A stretch of 16,052 nucleotides of DNA from contig WLSJ01000025.1 in NCBI GenBank assembly GCA_009705865.1, forward strand, positions 1 to 16,052, written 5' to 3'. The first letter of the stretch is position 1; every line of letters begins with the position of its first letter. Source of the DNA: Actinomycetota bacterium (GTDB lineage: Bacteria; Actinomycetota; Acidimicrobiia; Acidimicrobiales; Ilumatobacteraceae). Both the position numbers and the translations under genes were made by a program. Shown in pieces: positions 6,200-13,646 of the stretch. The notes below the pieces were generated by a model. The model worked only from the letters and a program-made list of their open reading frames with translations. It searched no databases and was not told where the DNA came from.

Positions 6200-8293
6200 A
6201 TGAGCGAGCCACAGAACATGCCCGGCACGGTGTTGTCAGGGCGATACCAACTCGATCTTCTTCGGGTCGAGACCTCGGGAAGCGGTTCAGGTTTCCAGCA
6301 GTATGACGCCACTGACCTGTCTTCTCTCGAGGCAATTTCGGTGCGCATCGTGGCGCTCAACCAATTGATTGACCCGGCTCTCGGCTCAACAACTCCCGAT
6401 GACGCTTTGGCGGCTTTCGAGCAACAGTTCGATATTGCCTCCAGCCTTCGTCACCCGTGTATCGAATCGGTGCTTGACCATGGTGAAGTCACCTTCGATG
6501 GCGAACGGTACGTCTTTGTTGTCGGAGAACGTCTGGCAGGCGGGTCCTTGCGCGAATTCCTTGACCGCGGACGTCGTCTGACCCCTTCGCAGGCTCTGAT
6601 TGTCGGAATTGATATCTGTCGAGCCCTCGATGCGGCTGCCAAACAGGGGATTAGTCATAGCGACCTGCGGCCATCGCGCCTCGTTTTTGGTCTTGACCGC
6701 CGAGTTCGCCTCGTCGGCTTCGGCGCACCACTTCGACCACTTGATGCCCTTGGGCTCGAACAAGCCACCTACAGCGCTCCGGAACTTGCAGAAGGAGGAG
6801 CACGCAGTGCTTCTTCTGATGTGTATTCGTTAGCGCTGATACTTGTTGAATCAATGACAGGCGAAGTTCCATTTATCGGTGAGACAGTGTCAGCTGCGTT
6901 TGCAAATCGAAATGGAAAACTACTTCCCGTCAACGCTGATTTTGGTGCGTTGGCACAAGTGCTTGAACATGCCGGTCGACCAACTGCTGCAGAAAGATTT
7001 TCGCCGCGCGAATTCGGACAAGCTCTTGTTCAGTCTGCAGAGAAATTGCCGCGACCCACACCAATTGATGTTGTCGGGACCGGATTGTTCGATACTGAAG
7101 TTGCAGAAACGGATCCGTCACAACCAGTAGTACGTCCTGATATTTCAATGTTGCCTCCAGTGCAAAACATTGCGCCGAATGAAACGATTCTGATTCGCAC
7201 GACTCCGAAGTTTGGCGGCAGCGAAGTAGATGCTGCTCCCGAGCCATTTATTGTCACAACTGGTGCTGCAGCTAGCGAGTTAGTAATTGGTGGAGACGAC
7301 ACGGGACCAATTGCAATGGATGCAGATTCGCTGCGTGTACTCGCAGCTGATGACCCAACATCTCAAATAGTTCGTCCGAAGAAGCGCTGGGGCCGTCGCA
7401 TTGCTGTTTCGATGCTTGCTCTTGCAATCATCGTTGGCGCAGGTGTGGGTGCATATTTCACTGTCCTGAACCCGAAAAACCCAGTGCCAGCACTCATTGG
7501 GCTAACAGAAGCAGAAGCCCGTAATCAGGTGTCTCCATTTGGTTGGGGAATCAATGTTGTAAAAGAACGCAGCGACAGCGTGCAGGCCGGACAAGTTATT
7601 CGAACTGATCCAGTTCTCGGTGCCAACCTCGCAAAGCGTGATGAAATCACAATGGTTGTGTCCGAAGGTCCGACTTTGTCTGTACTTCTTGAACTCACCG
7701 GACTCACCGCTGATGATGCAAAAGCAAAACTTGCTGAGCTTGGTTTACAAGCAGCTCCAATTGATACTCCAGACGAAACAGTCGTTGCCGGCACAGTGGT
7801 GTCATGGAAAGTTCCAGATCAACCAACGCTCAAGATTGGCGACTCGGTCGTGAAGGGCACAACAGTTGCTATCAACGTTTCAACAGGTCCTGCGTTGCGT
7901 GAAGTGCCGAACTTTGTAGGAATGACTCTTGATGCAGCAAAAACAAAACTCACTGAACTCGGTTTGCTAGTTGTTGAGGCGCCGACAATTTGGCATCCAG
8001 AACTTCCTGCAGGCCAAGTCGCTGTTCAGCTTCCTGTTGCTGCTGAAAAACTGGCCAAAGGTGGCGCTGTCACTCTCACTGTGTCGAAGGGTCAGACCAC
8101 AACTTTGATTCCAACGATTTATGGCAAAAACCTCACCGATGTGACAGAACGCCTTCTGAAGTACGGCATGGTCGTTGGCAAGGTCACTGGTAACACGAAG
8201 CGAGGCCTACGAAGTGCGCTGATCGACGGCAAAGTGGTGAAAAATTACACCAGAGTGATCGTCGGTAAGACCGTCGACCTCGTCTTCCCCTAA
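6200..8293 (+). CDS. PknB-like PASTA protein with degenerate kinase domain (pseudokinase)
   Basis: A 697-residue membrane protein laid out like the peptidoglycan-sensing PknB/Stk1 kinases: kinase-like domain at 14-280, linker at 280-395, basic stop-transfer motif (RPKKRWGRR), one membrane segment at about 401-423, then four PASTA repeats (about 425-490, 491-564, 565-631 and 632-697) outside the cell. Key catalytic residues are missing. The VAxK lysine is Arg (SVRIV, R49), the catalytic loop reads HSDLRPSR (Asp155 kept, Lys and Asn replaced), and DFG is GFG (173-175), losing the metal-binding Asp. The APE (193-195) and the subdomain IX Asp (SSDVYS, 207) are kept, so the fold is probably intact. 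It is likely a scaffold or sensor for muropeptides or lipid II rather than an active kinase. No Shine-Dalgarno precedes the ATG. Confidence 0.92.
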   Translation: MSEPQNMPGTVLSGRYQLDLLRVETSGSGSGFQQYDATDLSSLEAISVRIVALNQLIDPALGSTTPDDALAAFEQQFDIASSLRHPCIESVLDHGEVTFDGERYVFVVGERLAGGSLREFLDRGRRLTPSQALIVGIDICRALDAAAKQGISHSDLRPSRLVFGLDRRVRLVGFGAPLRPLDALGLEQATYSAPELAEGGARSASSDVYSLALILVESMTGEVPFIGETVSAAFANRNGKLLPVNADFGALAQVLEHAGRPTAAERFSPREFGQALVQSAEKLPRPTPIDVVGTGLFDTEVAETDPSQPVVRPDISMLPPVQNIAPNETILIRTTPKFGGSEVDAAPEPFIVTTGAAASELVIGGDDTGPIAMDADSLRVLAADDPTSQIVRPKKRWGRRIAVSMLALAIIVGAGVGAYFTVLNPKNPVPALIGLTEAEARNQVSPFGWGINVVKERSDSVQAGQVIRTDPVLGANLAKRDEITMVVSEGPTLSVLLELTGLTADDAKAKLAELGLQAAPIDTPDETVVAGTVVSWKVPDQPTLKIGDSVVKGTTVAINVSTGPALREVPNFVGMTLDAAKTKLTELGLLVVEAPTIWHPELPAGQVAVQLPVAAEKLAKGGAVTLTVSKGQTTTLIPTIYGKNLTDVTERLLKYGMVVGKVTGNTKRGLRSALIDGKVVKNYTRVIVGKTVDLVFP

Positions 8294-8304
8294 TCTCGTT
8301 TCTG

Positions 8305-8319
8305 TCGGCATTGTGCCGA
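8305..8319 (+). terminator. Hairpin between PASTA protein gene and SDR gene
   Basis: TCGGCA-TTG-TGCCGA forms a perfect 6-bp stem with a three-base loop, 11 bases after the stop at 8293, followed by TTCTC. It may be a weak terminator or an RNA end-stabilising hairpin. The T tract is poor, and the SDR ribosome binding site begins nine bases later. Confidence 0.4.
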
Positions 8320-8327
8320 TTCTCAAC

Positions 8328-8334
8328 GAGGAGG
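8328..8334 (+). promoter_or_regulatory. Ribosome binding site deciding the SDR start at 8340
   Basis: GAGGAGG lies five bases before ATG 8340. An in-frame GTG at 8313 would add nine residues, but it would read through this site, so 8340 is the start. Confidence 0.85.
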
Positions 8335-8339
8335 ATTCC

Positions 8340-9230
8340 ATGGGAGCACTTGACGGACGCGTAGCAATTATCACCGGAGCAGGACGCGGCATTGGTCGCG
8401 AGCACGCACTTTTATTCGCAGCAGAAGGCGCCAAGGTGGTTGTTAATGACTTGGGCGGCGCAAATGACGGTTCAGGTGAAGATGCTGCACCTGCTCAACA
8501 AGTCGTAAACGAAATCATTGCAATGGGCGGAGAAGCTATTGCAAACTTCGACAACGTTGCAGATTGGGAAGGAGCTCAGCGCATGATCAATGCTGCTGTC
8601 GAGACCTTCGGAGATCTTGACATTCTTGTGAATAATGCAGGCATCTTGCGCGACCGTGTACTGGTCAATATGACCGAAGCAGAATGGGACTCCGTTATTG
8701 CGGTTCACTTAAAGGGGCATTTTGCTCCATCTCGTTGGGCAGCTGCATACTGGCGCGAGCAGTTCAAAGCTGGCGTCACAAAGCAACGACACATTGTCCA
8801 CACCTCTTCAACTTCTGGGTTGTTTTCTAATCCAGGTCAGTCGAACTACGGCGCTGCTAAAACCGGAATCGCAACGTTCTCCCAAATTCTTGCAAAAGAA
8901 CTGATTCGTTACAACGTAAAGAGCAACTCCATCGCACCAGGAGCACGGACTCGACTGACATTGGCGACTCCAGGCCTTGGCGACAGAATTGGTGTGCCTA
9001 CCGATGCTGCAAAGTTTGACGAATGGGACCCAGCGAATATTTCACCGCTGGTGTGTTACTTGTCATCTGAGGCATGTGAATTCACCGGAGAGACCTTTTA
9101 TGTCGCGGGTGGCGAAGTCACACGTATCCGCTCATGGGAGCGCGCAGAGACCGTGAACCAGAATGATCGTTGGCAAGTGTCAGAACTCACAAAGGCTTTG
9201 AAGACAATGGCCGCTGAGGTGAACAAGTAG
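8340..9230 (+). CDS. Short-chain dehydrogenase, (3R)-hydroxyacyl-CoA dehydrogenase type
   Basis: A 296-residue Rossmann-fold oxidoreductase. The NAD(P) glycine motif TGAGRGIG is at residues 12-19, VVVNDLGG at 33-40 ends the second strand with an Asp that favours NAD+, and NNAG is at 98-101. The catalytic residues are S157 (HTSSTSG), Y170 and K174 (SNYGAAK). VVVNDLGG, followed by an insertion (GANDGSGEDAA), and a long C-terminal tail are typical of the dehydrogenase domain of peroxisomal multifunctional enzyme type 2 and its bacterial stand-alone relatives. These oxidise (3R)-hydroxyacyl-CoA or steroid side-chain intermediates in beta-oxidation. The substrate is not decidable from sequence. 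The gene lies between the PASTA gene and an MFS gene on the same strand, with 46 and 23 bases between them. Confidence 0.9.
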   Translation: MGALDGRVAIITGAGRGIGREHALLFAAEGAKVVVNDLGGANDGSGEDAAPAQQVVNEIIAMGGEAIANFDNVADWEGAQRMINAAVETFGDLDILVNNAGILRDRVLVNMTEAEWDSVIAVHLKGHFAPSRWAAAYWREQFKAGVTKQRHIVHTSSTSGLFSNPGQSNYGAAKTGIATFSQILAKELIRYNVKSNSIAPGARTRLTLATPGLGDRIGVPTDAAKFDEWDPANISPLVCYLSSEACEFTGETFYVAGGEVTRIRSWERAETVNQNDRWQVSELTKALKTMAAEVNK

Positions 9231-9253
9231 CGAACTAAACTGGGAAACCTCCC

Positions 9254-10768
9254 ATGAATTCGCATAACAACAAGAACGAAGAACTCGAGTCTCACGGTAG
9301 AGCCACAATCACTTTTGAACAAGGTGGCGTTGATGAAGTGTCCATCATTCCGTGGACATTGATGATTCCTCGGCGAATTGCAAAAAAAGTTGGTCTTACT
9401 CGTAAATGGGCAACTCTCTTTGTTGTTCTTGCCGGGCTGTTTACAACAAGTTCAACCATCACAATTTTGGTGGTCTCGTTAGACACCATTGCTAAGGACC
9501 TGAACTCGTCTGTCAGTGTTCTGAACTGGTCAATCACTGGCCCCATGTTGGCTTTTGGAGTTGTTGGCCCTGCATACGGAAAAATCGGAGATTTATACGG
9601 CCATAAGAAGGTGTACGTATATGGACTCCTTTTTGCAGCCCTCTTTGCGGGTATGACTGTTTTTGCTTGGAATGCAATTTCAATGGTGGTGTTTCGTTTG
9701 TTGTCTGCAACGGCTGGTTCGGCAACTGGGCCAGCAGCCATGGCCTACATCAATCGTTTGTTTGAACCAAATGAACGAGTTCGCCCGCTTGGCTTATGGA
9801 GTTTTGTTACTGCAGGTGCCCCAGTGCTTGGAGTAGTCATTGGTGGGCCGATTATTGCGGCAATCGGTTGGCGAATGATTTTCGTGGCGCAGACACCACT
9901 GCTTCTTTGTTCATCAATTCTCGCGTGGAAGTTATTGCCACAAACATCACGAATGAAAAACGTGAAGTTCGATGTCAAAGGTTCTGTCACGTTGGGACTA
10001 GGTGCAACTCTCTTTTTGCTCACTATCAACCGCGGTCATGCATGGGGATGGACGTCACCTGCGATTATGTCGTTTGGGATCGCATCACTAGTTTCCATGT
10101 GGTTGTTTGTTCGTACTGAAAGAGCAGCTGAAGCGCCTCTGTTGCCCTTGGAGTGGTTACGAACCCCGAACATCATTTTGCCAATCGGAATTCAAGCTCT
10201 CATCAACTTTGCCTATATGGGTGGGTTTATTGTTGTGCCACAAATGCTTGAGTCGGGGCTTGGTTACAGCGCATCGCACGTGGGTTGGCTCATTATTGCC
10301 CGGCCGCTCACGTTCTCGATTACTGCTCCTCTTGCCAGTATTTTCACAATGAAAGCCGGAGAAAGAACGTCGGGAGTTCTAGGAGCATGTGCAGTTATTG
10401 CATCAATGCTTGTGTTGTCGAGTCTTGCAAATGGTTCGTCAGATCTGCTCGTAGTACTCGGTCTCGGATTATCCGGTATCGGATTTGGTATCGCAGGACC
10501 AGCGTTGACTGCGCTTGTTGCAAATGCGGTTGATGATGCAAGTATCGGTGTCGCGGGCGCCATGCAACAGTTGTTGTCACAAATGGGCGCCGTACTTGGT
10601 TCCACTGTCATGATTTCAGTTCACGAAATGACCGCTGCATCAACAACAGTTGTACGTAGTTACGGTCTTGCGCTCTTGTGCGGAGCAGGTACCGCCGCAG
10701 TTGCTGCTGTACTTGCCTTCCGTCTTACGTCAACTGACAGATCAGGTGACGCAGCTCTTCGCGTCTAA
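9254..10768 (+). CDS. MFS transporter, DHA2 (EmrB/QacA-like, 14 TM) family
   Basis: A 504-residue integral membrane protein, probably a proton-driven exporter of hydrophobic compounds. After a hydrophilic N-terminus of about 50 residues it shows some 14 hydrophobic segments. The MFS signature GKIGDLYGHKK is between TM2 and TM3, and the antiporter motif C version GAPVLGVVIGGPIIAAIGWRMIF is in TM5, both placing it in the drug:H+ antiporter-2 group. The exact start is uncertain: ATG 9254 has no Shine-Dalgarno and is directly preceded by a small GGGA-AACC-TCCC hairpin, and an in-frame ATG at 9362 would still precede TM1. Its stop overlaps that of the convergent SCP2 gene (CTAA). The substrate is unknown. 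The SDR and SCP2 neighbours hint at a lipid-like cargo. Confidence 0.92.
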   Translation: MNSHNNKNEELESHGRATITFEQGGVDEVSIIPWTLMIPRRIAKKVGLTRKWATLFVVLAGLFTTSSTITILVVSLDTIAKDLNSSVSVLNWSITGPMLAFGVVGPAYGKIGDLYGHKKVYVYGLLFAALFAGMTVFAWNAISMVVFRLLSATAGSATGPAAMAYINRLFEPNERVRPLGLWSFVTAGAPVLGVVIGGPIIAAIGWRMIFVAQTPLLLCSSILAWKLLPQTSRMKNVKFDVKGSVTLGLGATLFLLTINRGHAWGWTSPAIMSFGIASLVSMWLFVRTERAAEAPLLPLEWLRTPNIILPIGIQALINFAYMGGFIVVPQMLESGLGYSASHVGWLIIARPLTFSITAPLASIFTMKAGERTSGVLGACAVIASMLVLSSLANGSSDLLVVLGLGLSGIGFGIAGPALTALVANAVDDASIGVAGAMQQLLSQMGAVLGSTVMISVHEMTAASTTVVRSYGLALLCGAGTAAVAAVLAFRLTSTDRSGDAALRV

Positions 10769-11172
10769 GCGGTAATAGCTTTTATCTCGGCTGCGACCGC
10801 AGCTGTTGTGTCGGTTTGAGGCAATGAAGTTTGCATCACCATTAAGCGTGTGATGTCGCCATCTACTTTGATGCGTCCGCCCATGAACGCCTGCATGCTG
10901 GCGGTGGGGTCTTGTTCAACGAATAACTTGCGCGCAGTTTCATAATCAGTGGTGACCGTGAGATCCGACTCTTCGATTGAGCCCAATTCCATTTCGAGGC
11001 TGCCGTTTGAGGTGTCGATATATGCCGAGATTGTGCCATCACCAAATGGGACCTTGGTGGTGACCACATTGATGCGGATGATGACGTCGATGGCCGGGAC
11101 ATCGCCCGAATACCTGTGACGAATGTCCCGAGCAGCCTCAATCCATGATTCTGAGAGAAATTGGTGGCTCAT
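10765..11172 (-). CDS. Stand-alone SCP2 sterol-binding domain protein
   Basis: A 135-residue protein made of one SCP2 (sterol carrier protein 2) fold: after an N-terminal helix (WIEAARDIRHRY), strands run through about 28-75, then the family features SDLTVTTDYETARKLF (about 70-85) and AFMGGRIKVDGDITRLM (about 94-110). Such domains bind lipids or acyl-CoAs in a hydrophobic tunnel. The ATG at 11172 has AGGA about nine bases upstream. The gene is convergent with the MFS transporter and divergent from serA. With the nearby multifunctional-enzyme-type dehydrogenase it suggests a lipid-handling cluster. Confidence 0.88.
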   Translation of the reverse strand: MSHQFLSESWIEAARDIRHRYSGDVPAIDVIIRINVVTTKVPFGDGTISAYIDTSNGSLEMELGSIEESDLTVTTDYETARKLFVEQDPTASMQAFMGGRIKVDGDITRLMVMQTSLPQTDTTAAVAAEIKAITA

Positions 11173-11201
11173 AATGGGTCCTATCGAGAAAGAAACTTTA
11201 C

Positions 11202-11215
11202 GGATTGTTCAATCC
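11202..11215. promoter_or_regulatory. Operator-like inverted repeat between SCP2 and serA genes
   Basis: GGATTG-TT-CAATCC, perfect 6-bp arms with a two-base centre, in the 81-base gap between divergent starts (29 bases from the SCP2 start and 38 from serA). Its place suits a dimeric regulator controlling one or both genes. No regulator gene is in the window. Confidence 0.45.
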
Positions 11216-11240
11216 ATGTCACAAACCACGACGCTAGCGA

Positions 11241-11246
11241 TAAGAA
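11241..11246 (+). promoter_or_regulatory. Possible -10 element of a leaderless serA transcript
   Basis: TAAGAA lies seven bases before ATG 11254, and no Shine-Dalgarno is present. A transcript starting seven bases past the hexamer would begin at the start codon, as in leaderless actinobacterial mRNAs. No convincing -35 is visible. Confidence 0.35.
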
Positions 11247-11253
11247 TTGACAA

Positions 11254-12828
11254 ATGTCCAGAATTTTGGTGTCAGAAGAATTAGCCGAAAGCGGACTCAG
11301 CAAATTGCGCGCCGCAGGTCACGAAGTCGATGTGCAGGTCGGTCTTACCCCTGAGCAACTTCAGGTGGCTATTAAGGGCGCCCATGCCCTAATCGTGCGC
11401 TCAGCTACACAAGTGGATGACGCCCTTCTCGCGGCTGCAGATGACCTTGTTGTTGTTGGTCGCGCCGGAGTGGGTCTTGACAATGTCGATGTTGAATCTG
11501 CCACTCGGCGTGGCGTCATGGTGTCAAACGCACCGGAGTCAAACATTGTGTCTGCAGCCGAGCACACCATGGCCATGTTGCTAGCGGTTGCTCGTAACGT
11601 GCCTCAGGCTCATGCCGCATTGGTGCAAGGTCGTTGGGAACGCAGCAAGTGGGAAGGTGTTGAGCTCTTTGACAAGACTCTCGGTGTTGTTGGTCTCGGC
11701 CGCATTGGCAAGCTTGTTGCACAACGTGCAGCAGCTTTCGGAATGCGAGTGATTGCCTTTGACCCGTTCGTTTCTGAAGAGCGCGCTCGTGCAATGAACA
11801 TTGAATTGGCTGAACTGAATGACCTCGTGAAGCGTTCAGATTTCATTACTGTGCACTTGCCAAAGAACAAAGACACCATCAACTTGTTTGATGCAAAGAT
11901 GCTTGCAACGGCAAAGCCTTCGTTGCGTATTATCAACGTTGCACGTGGTGGCATTATCAATGAAGCTGATCTTGCTGAAGCTGTCAAGAACGGTGTCATT
12001 GCGGGCGCAGCGCTAGACGTGTTCGACAAAGAACCCACCACTGAATCGCCGTTGTTTCAAGTTCCAGGAATTGTGGTGACACCGCATCTTGGTGCAAGCA
12101 CAACCGAGGCACAAGATCGTGCCGGAGACCACATTGCAGATCAGATCCTGCTCGCGCTCGCTGGTGATTTTGTACCGTACGCCGTGAATATCTCTGCTGC
12201 CGATGCAAATGAAACGCTGAAGCCATACCTACCGCTTGCAGAACGTCTCGGACGTTTGTTCTCTTCTGCTGCTGGTGCAAATATTTCTGAACTCGAAATC
12301 ATTGCTACCGGTGAAATTGCTGGCTACGACACGCGTATCCTCACGCTCAGTGCATTGAAGGGCTTTTTCTCGGCACGACACGATGATGCAGTGACATATG
12401 TAAATGCTCCTCAGATTGCTGCAGCCCAAAAAGTGACCATTACTGAAAACAAGGTCACGAACTCTGGTTCAAACAGTGACTATGTCAACCTCATTACATT
12501 GCGTGCAGGCACACACAGTATTGCCGCCACTCTGGTTGGTCCTCGTCGACAAGCGCGCCTGGTCATGGTTGATGACCACATGACAGACGTTCCGCCGTCT
12601 GATCACATGTTGGTAGTTCGTAATGACGACCGCCCAGGAGTCATCGGACTTGTCGGAACACTTCTTGGTGCTCACAACGTCAACATTGCTGACATGGATG
12701 TAGGTCGCGCACTGACTCCAGGTACAGCACTGATGGTTATTGCTACTACTGCAGAGACATCTGATGCGGTGCTTGATGAATTGCGTGCCAAGCCCGGAAT
12801 TATTGAAGTAACTGCTCTACACAGCTAG
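11254..12828 (+). CDS. serA: D-3-phosphoglycerate dehydrogenase SerA (long form)
   Basis: First step of serine synthesis: 3-phosphoglycerate plus NAD+ to 3-phosphohydroxypyruvate, in the cytoplasm. The 524-residue length fits the long type I form of actinobacteria. The substrate-binding region includes VGRAGVGLDNVD (68-79), and the NAD fold has GLGRIG at 147-152. The catalytic triad is R231 (NVARGGIINE), E260 (FDKEP) and H278 (PHLGAST). An allosteric substrate-binding domain spans about 310-450, and a C-terminal ACT domain (about 452-524, HMLVVRNDDRPGVIG) is the serine sensor. Its stop codon lies inside the hairpin shared with pyrF. Feedback inhibition by serine is expected from the family. 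Confidence 0.97.
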   Translation: MSRILVSEELAESGLSKLRAAGHEVDVQVGLTPEQLQVAIKGAHALIVRSATQVDDALLAAADDLVVVGRAGVGLDNVDVESATRRGVMVSNAPESNIVSAAEHTMAMLLAVARNVPQAHAALVQGRWERSKWEGVELFDKTLGVVGLGRIGKLVAQRAAAFGMRVIAFDPFVSEERARAMNIELAELNDLVKRSDFITVHLPKNKDTINLFDAKMLATAKPSLRIINVARGGIINEADLAEAVKNGVIAGAALDVFDKEPTTESPLFQVPGIVVTPHLGASTTEAQDRAGDHIADQILLALAGDFVPYAVNISAADANETLKPYLPLAERLGRLFSSAAGANISELEIIATGEIAGYDTRILTLSALKGFFSARHDDAVTYVNAPQIAAAQKVTITENKVTNSGSNSDYVNLITLRAGTHSIAATLVGPRRQARLVMVDDHMTDVPPSDHMLVVRNDDRPGVIGLVGTLLGAHNVNIADMDVGRALTPGTALMVIATTAETSDAVLDELRAKPGIIEVTALHS

Positions 12829-12836
12829 AGCAGTTA
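12809..12836. terminator. Bidirectional hairpin between serA and pyrF containing both stop codons
   Basis: TAACTGCTCTA (12809-12819), loop CACAGC, TAGAGCAGTTA (12826-12836): a perfect 11-bp stem with a six-base loop. The serA stop TAG (12826-12828) and the pyrF stop TAA (12834-12836 read leftward) both lie in the second arm. Being symmetrical, it can fold in both transcripts. T tracts after it are weak on both sides, so it may stop transcription poorly and act partly as a 3' end stabiliser. Confidence 0.75.
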
Positions 12837-13643
12837 ACGAGCGGCGCGTAGTGCGTCGCGGGTTTCGCGTGCAACGCGAGCTGCAGCAGGCAGTGGCTCC
12901 ACTGCATCTGCGTACAAAATTGCACGTGATGAATTCACAATAAGGCCAGTGCCGTGTGAGTTGGCGCCGTTCTTCACCACGTCTTCGGGGCTGCCTCCTT
13001 GTGCTCCAACACCAGGGACCAGCAATGGCATATCGCCGACTATGGCACGCACTTCGGCAAGTTCTGCTGGGTAGGTAGCGCCGACCACGAGAGCAACTTC
13101 ACCTTTGTGTGACCATTCAGTTGCAGCGCGTTGTGCGACATGTTGGTACAACGGTTTGCCATCAATGAGTTGTGATTGGAATTCACCGCTACCTGCATTT
13201 GATGTACGACACAAAACAATTGCAGCACCTTTTGGATGCACCAAGTACGGCTCGATGGTGTCGCCACCCATATAGGGGTTCACTGTCACAGCGTGCGCAC
13301 CATAACGATCGAATGCTTCGTGTGCATACATGGCTGCAGTGTCACCAATGTCGCCACGCTTTGCATCAAGAATGATGGGGATAGTGGGGTAGTTGCTGCG
13401 GATATAGGCACAGATGCGTTCTAGTTGCGCTTCCGCGCGAGCAGCTGCGAAGTATGCGATTTGTGGTTTGAATGCACAGGCATATTGCGCCGTGGCATCA
13501 ATGATGTCGATGCAGAAGTATTCAATGCCGTCAGCATCAGGAGAATAATGGTGCGTGAGACGATGCGGATCTGGGTCAAGACCCACACACAACAATGAAT
13601 CGGCTTCTTTCCAGCGAGCAGTAAGAAGCGAAGTGAATGACAA
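12834..13643 (-). CDS. pyrF: Orotidine 5'-phosphate decarboxylase PyrF (type 2)
   Basis: Last step of UMP synthesis: OMP to UMP plus CO2. The 269-residue length matches the longer type 2 subfamily. VGLDPDP is at 20-26 and AFKPQIAYF at 57-65. The catalytic LDAKRGDI motif gives D93, K95 and D98, and phosphate-binding PGVGAQGG is at 210-217. The start is the TTG at 13643: no ATG or GTG precedes the conserved VGLDP region. GAAGG lies seven bases upstream, and the ferredoxin gene ends three bases before, giving translational coupling. The ferredoxin partner has no evident role in OMP decarboxylation. Confidence 0.95.
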   Translation of the reverse strand: MSFTSLLTARWKEADSLLCVGLDPDPHRLTHHYSPDADGIEYFCIDIIDATAQYACAFKPQIAYFAAARAEAQLERICAYIRSNYPTIPIILDAKRGDIGDTAAMYAHEAFDRYGAHAVTVNPYMGGDTIEPYLVHPKGAAIVLCRTSNAGSGEFQSQLIDGKPLYQHVAQRAATEWSHKGEVALVVGATYPAELAEVRAIVGDMPLLVPGVGAQGGSPEDVVKNGANSHGTGLIVNSSRAILYADAVEPLPAAARVARETRDALRAAR

Positions 13644-13646
13644 GGG

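Noticed and set aside
8313..8339. GTG 8313 start for the SDR
   Set aside because: It overlaps the ribosome site for ATG 8340, and the SDR fold begins just after 8340.
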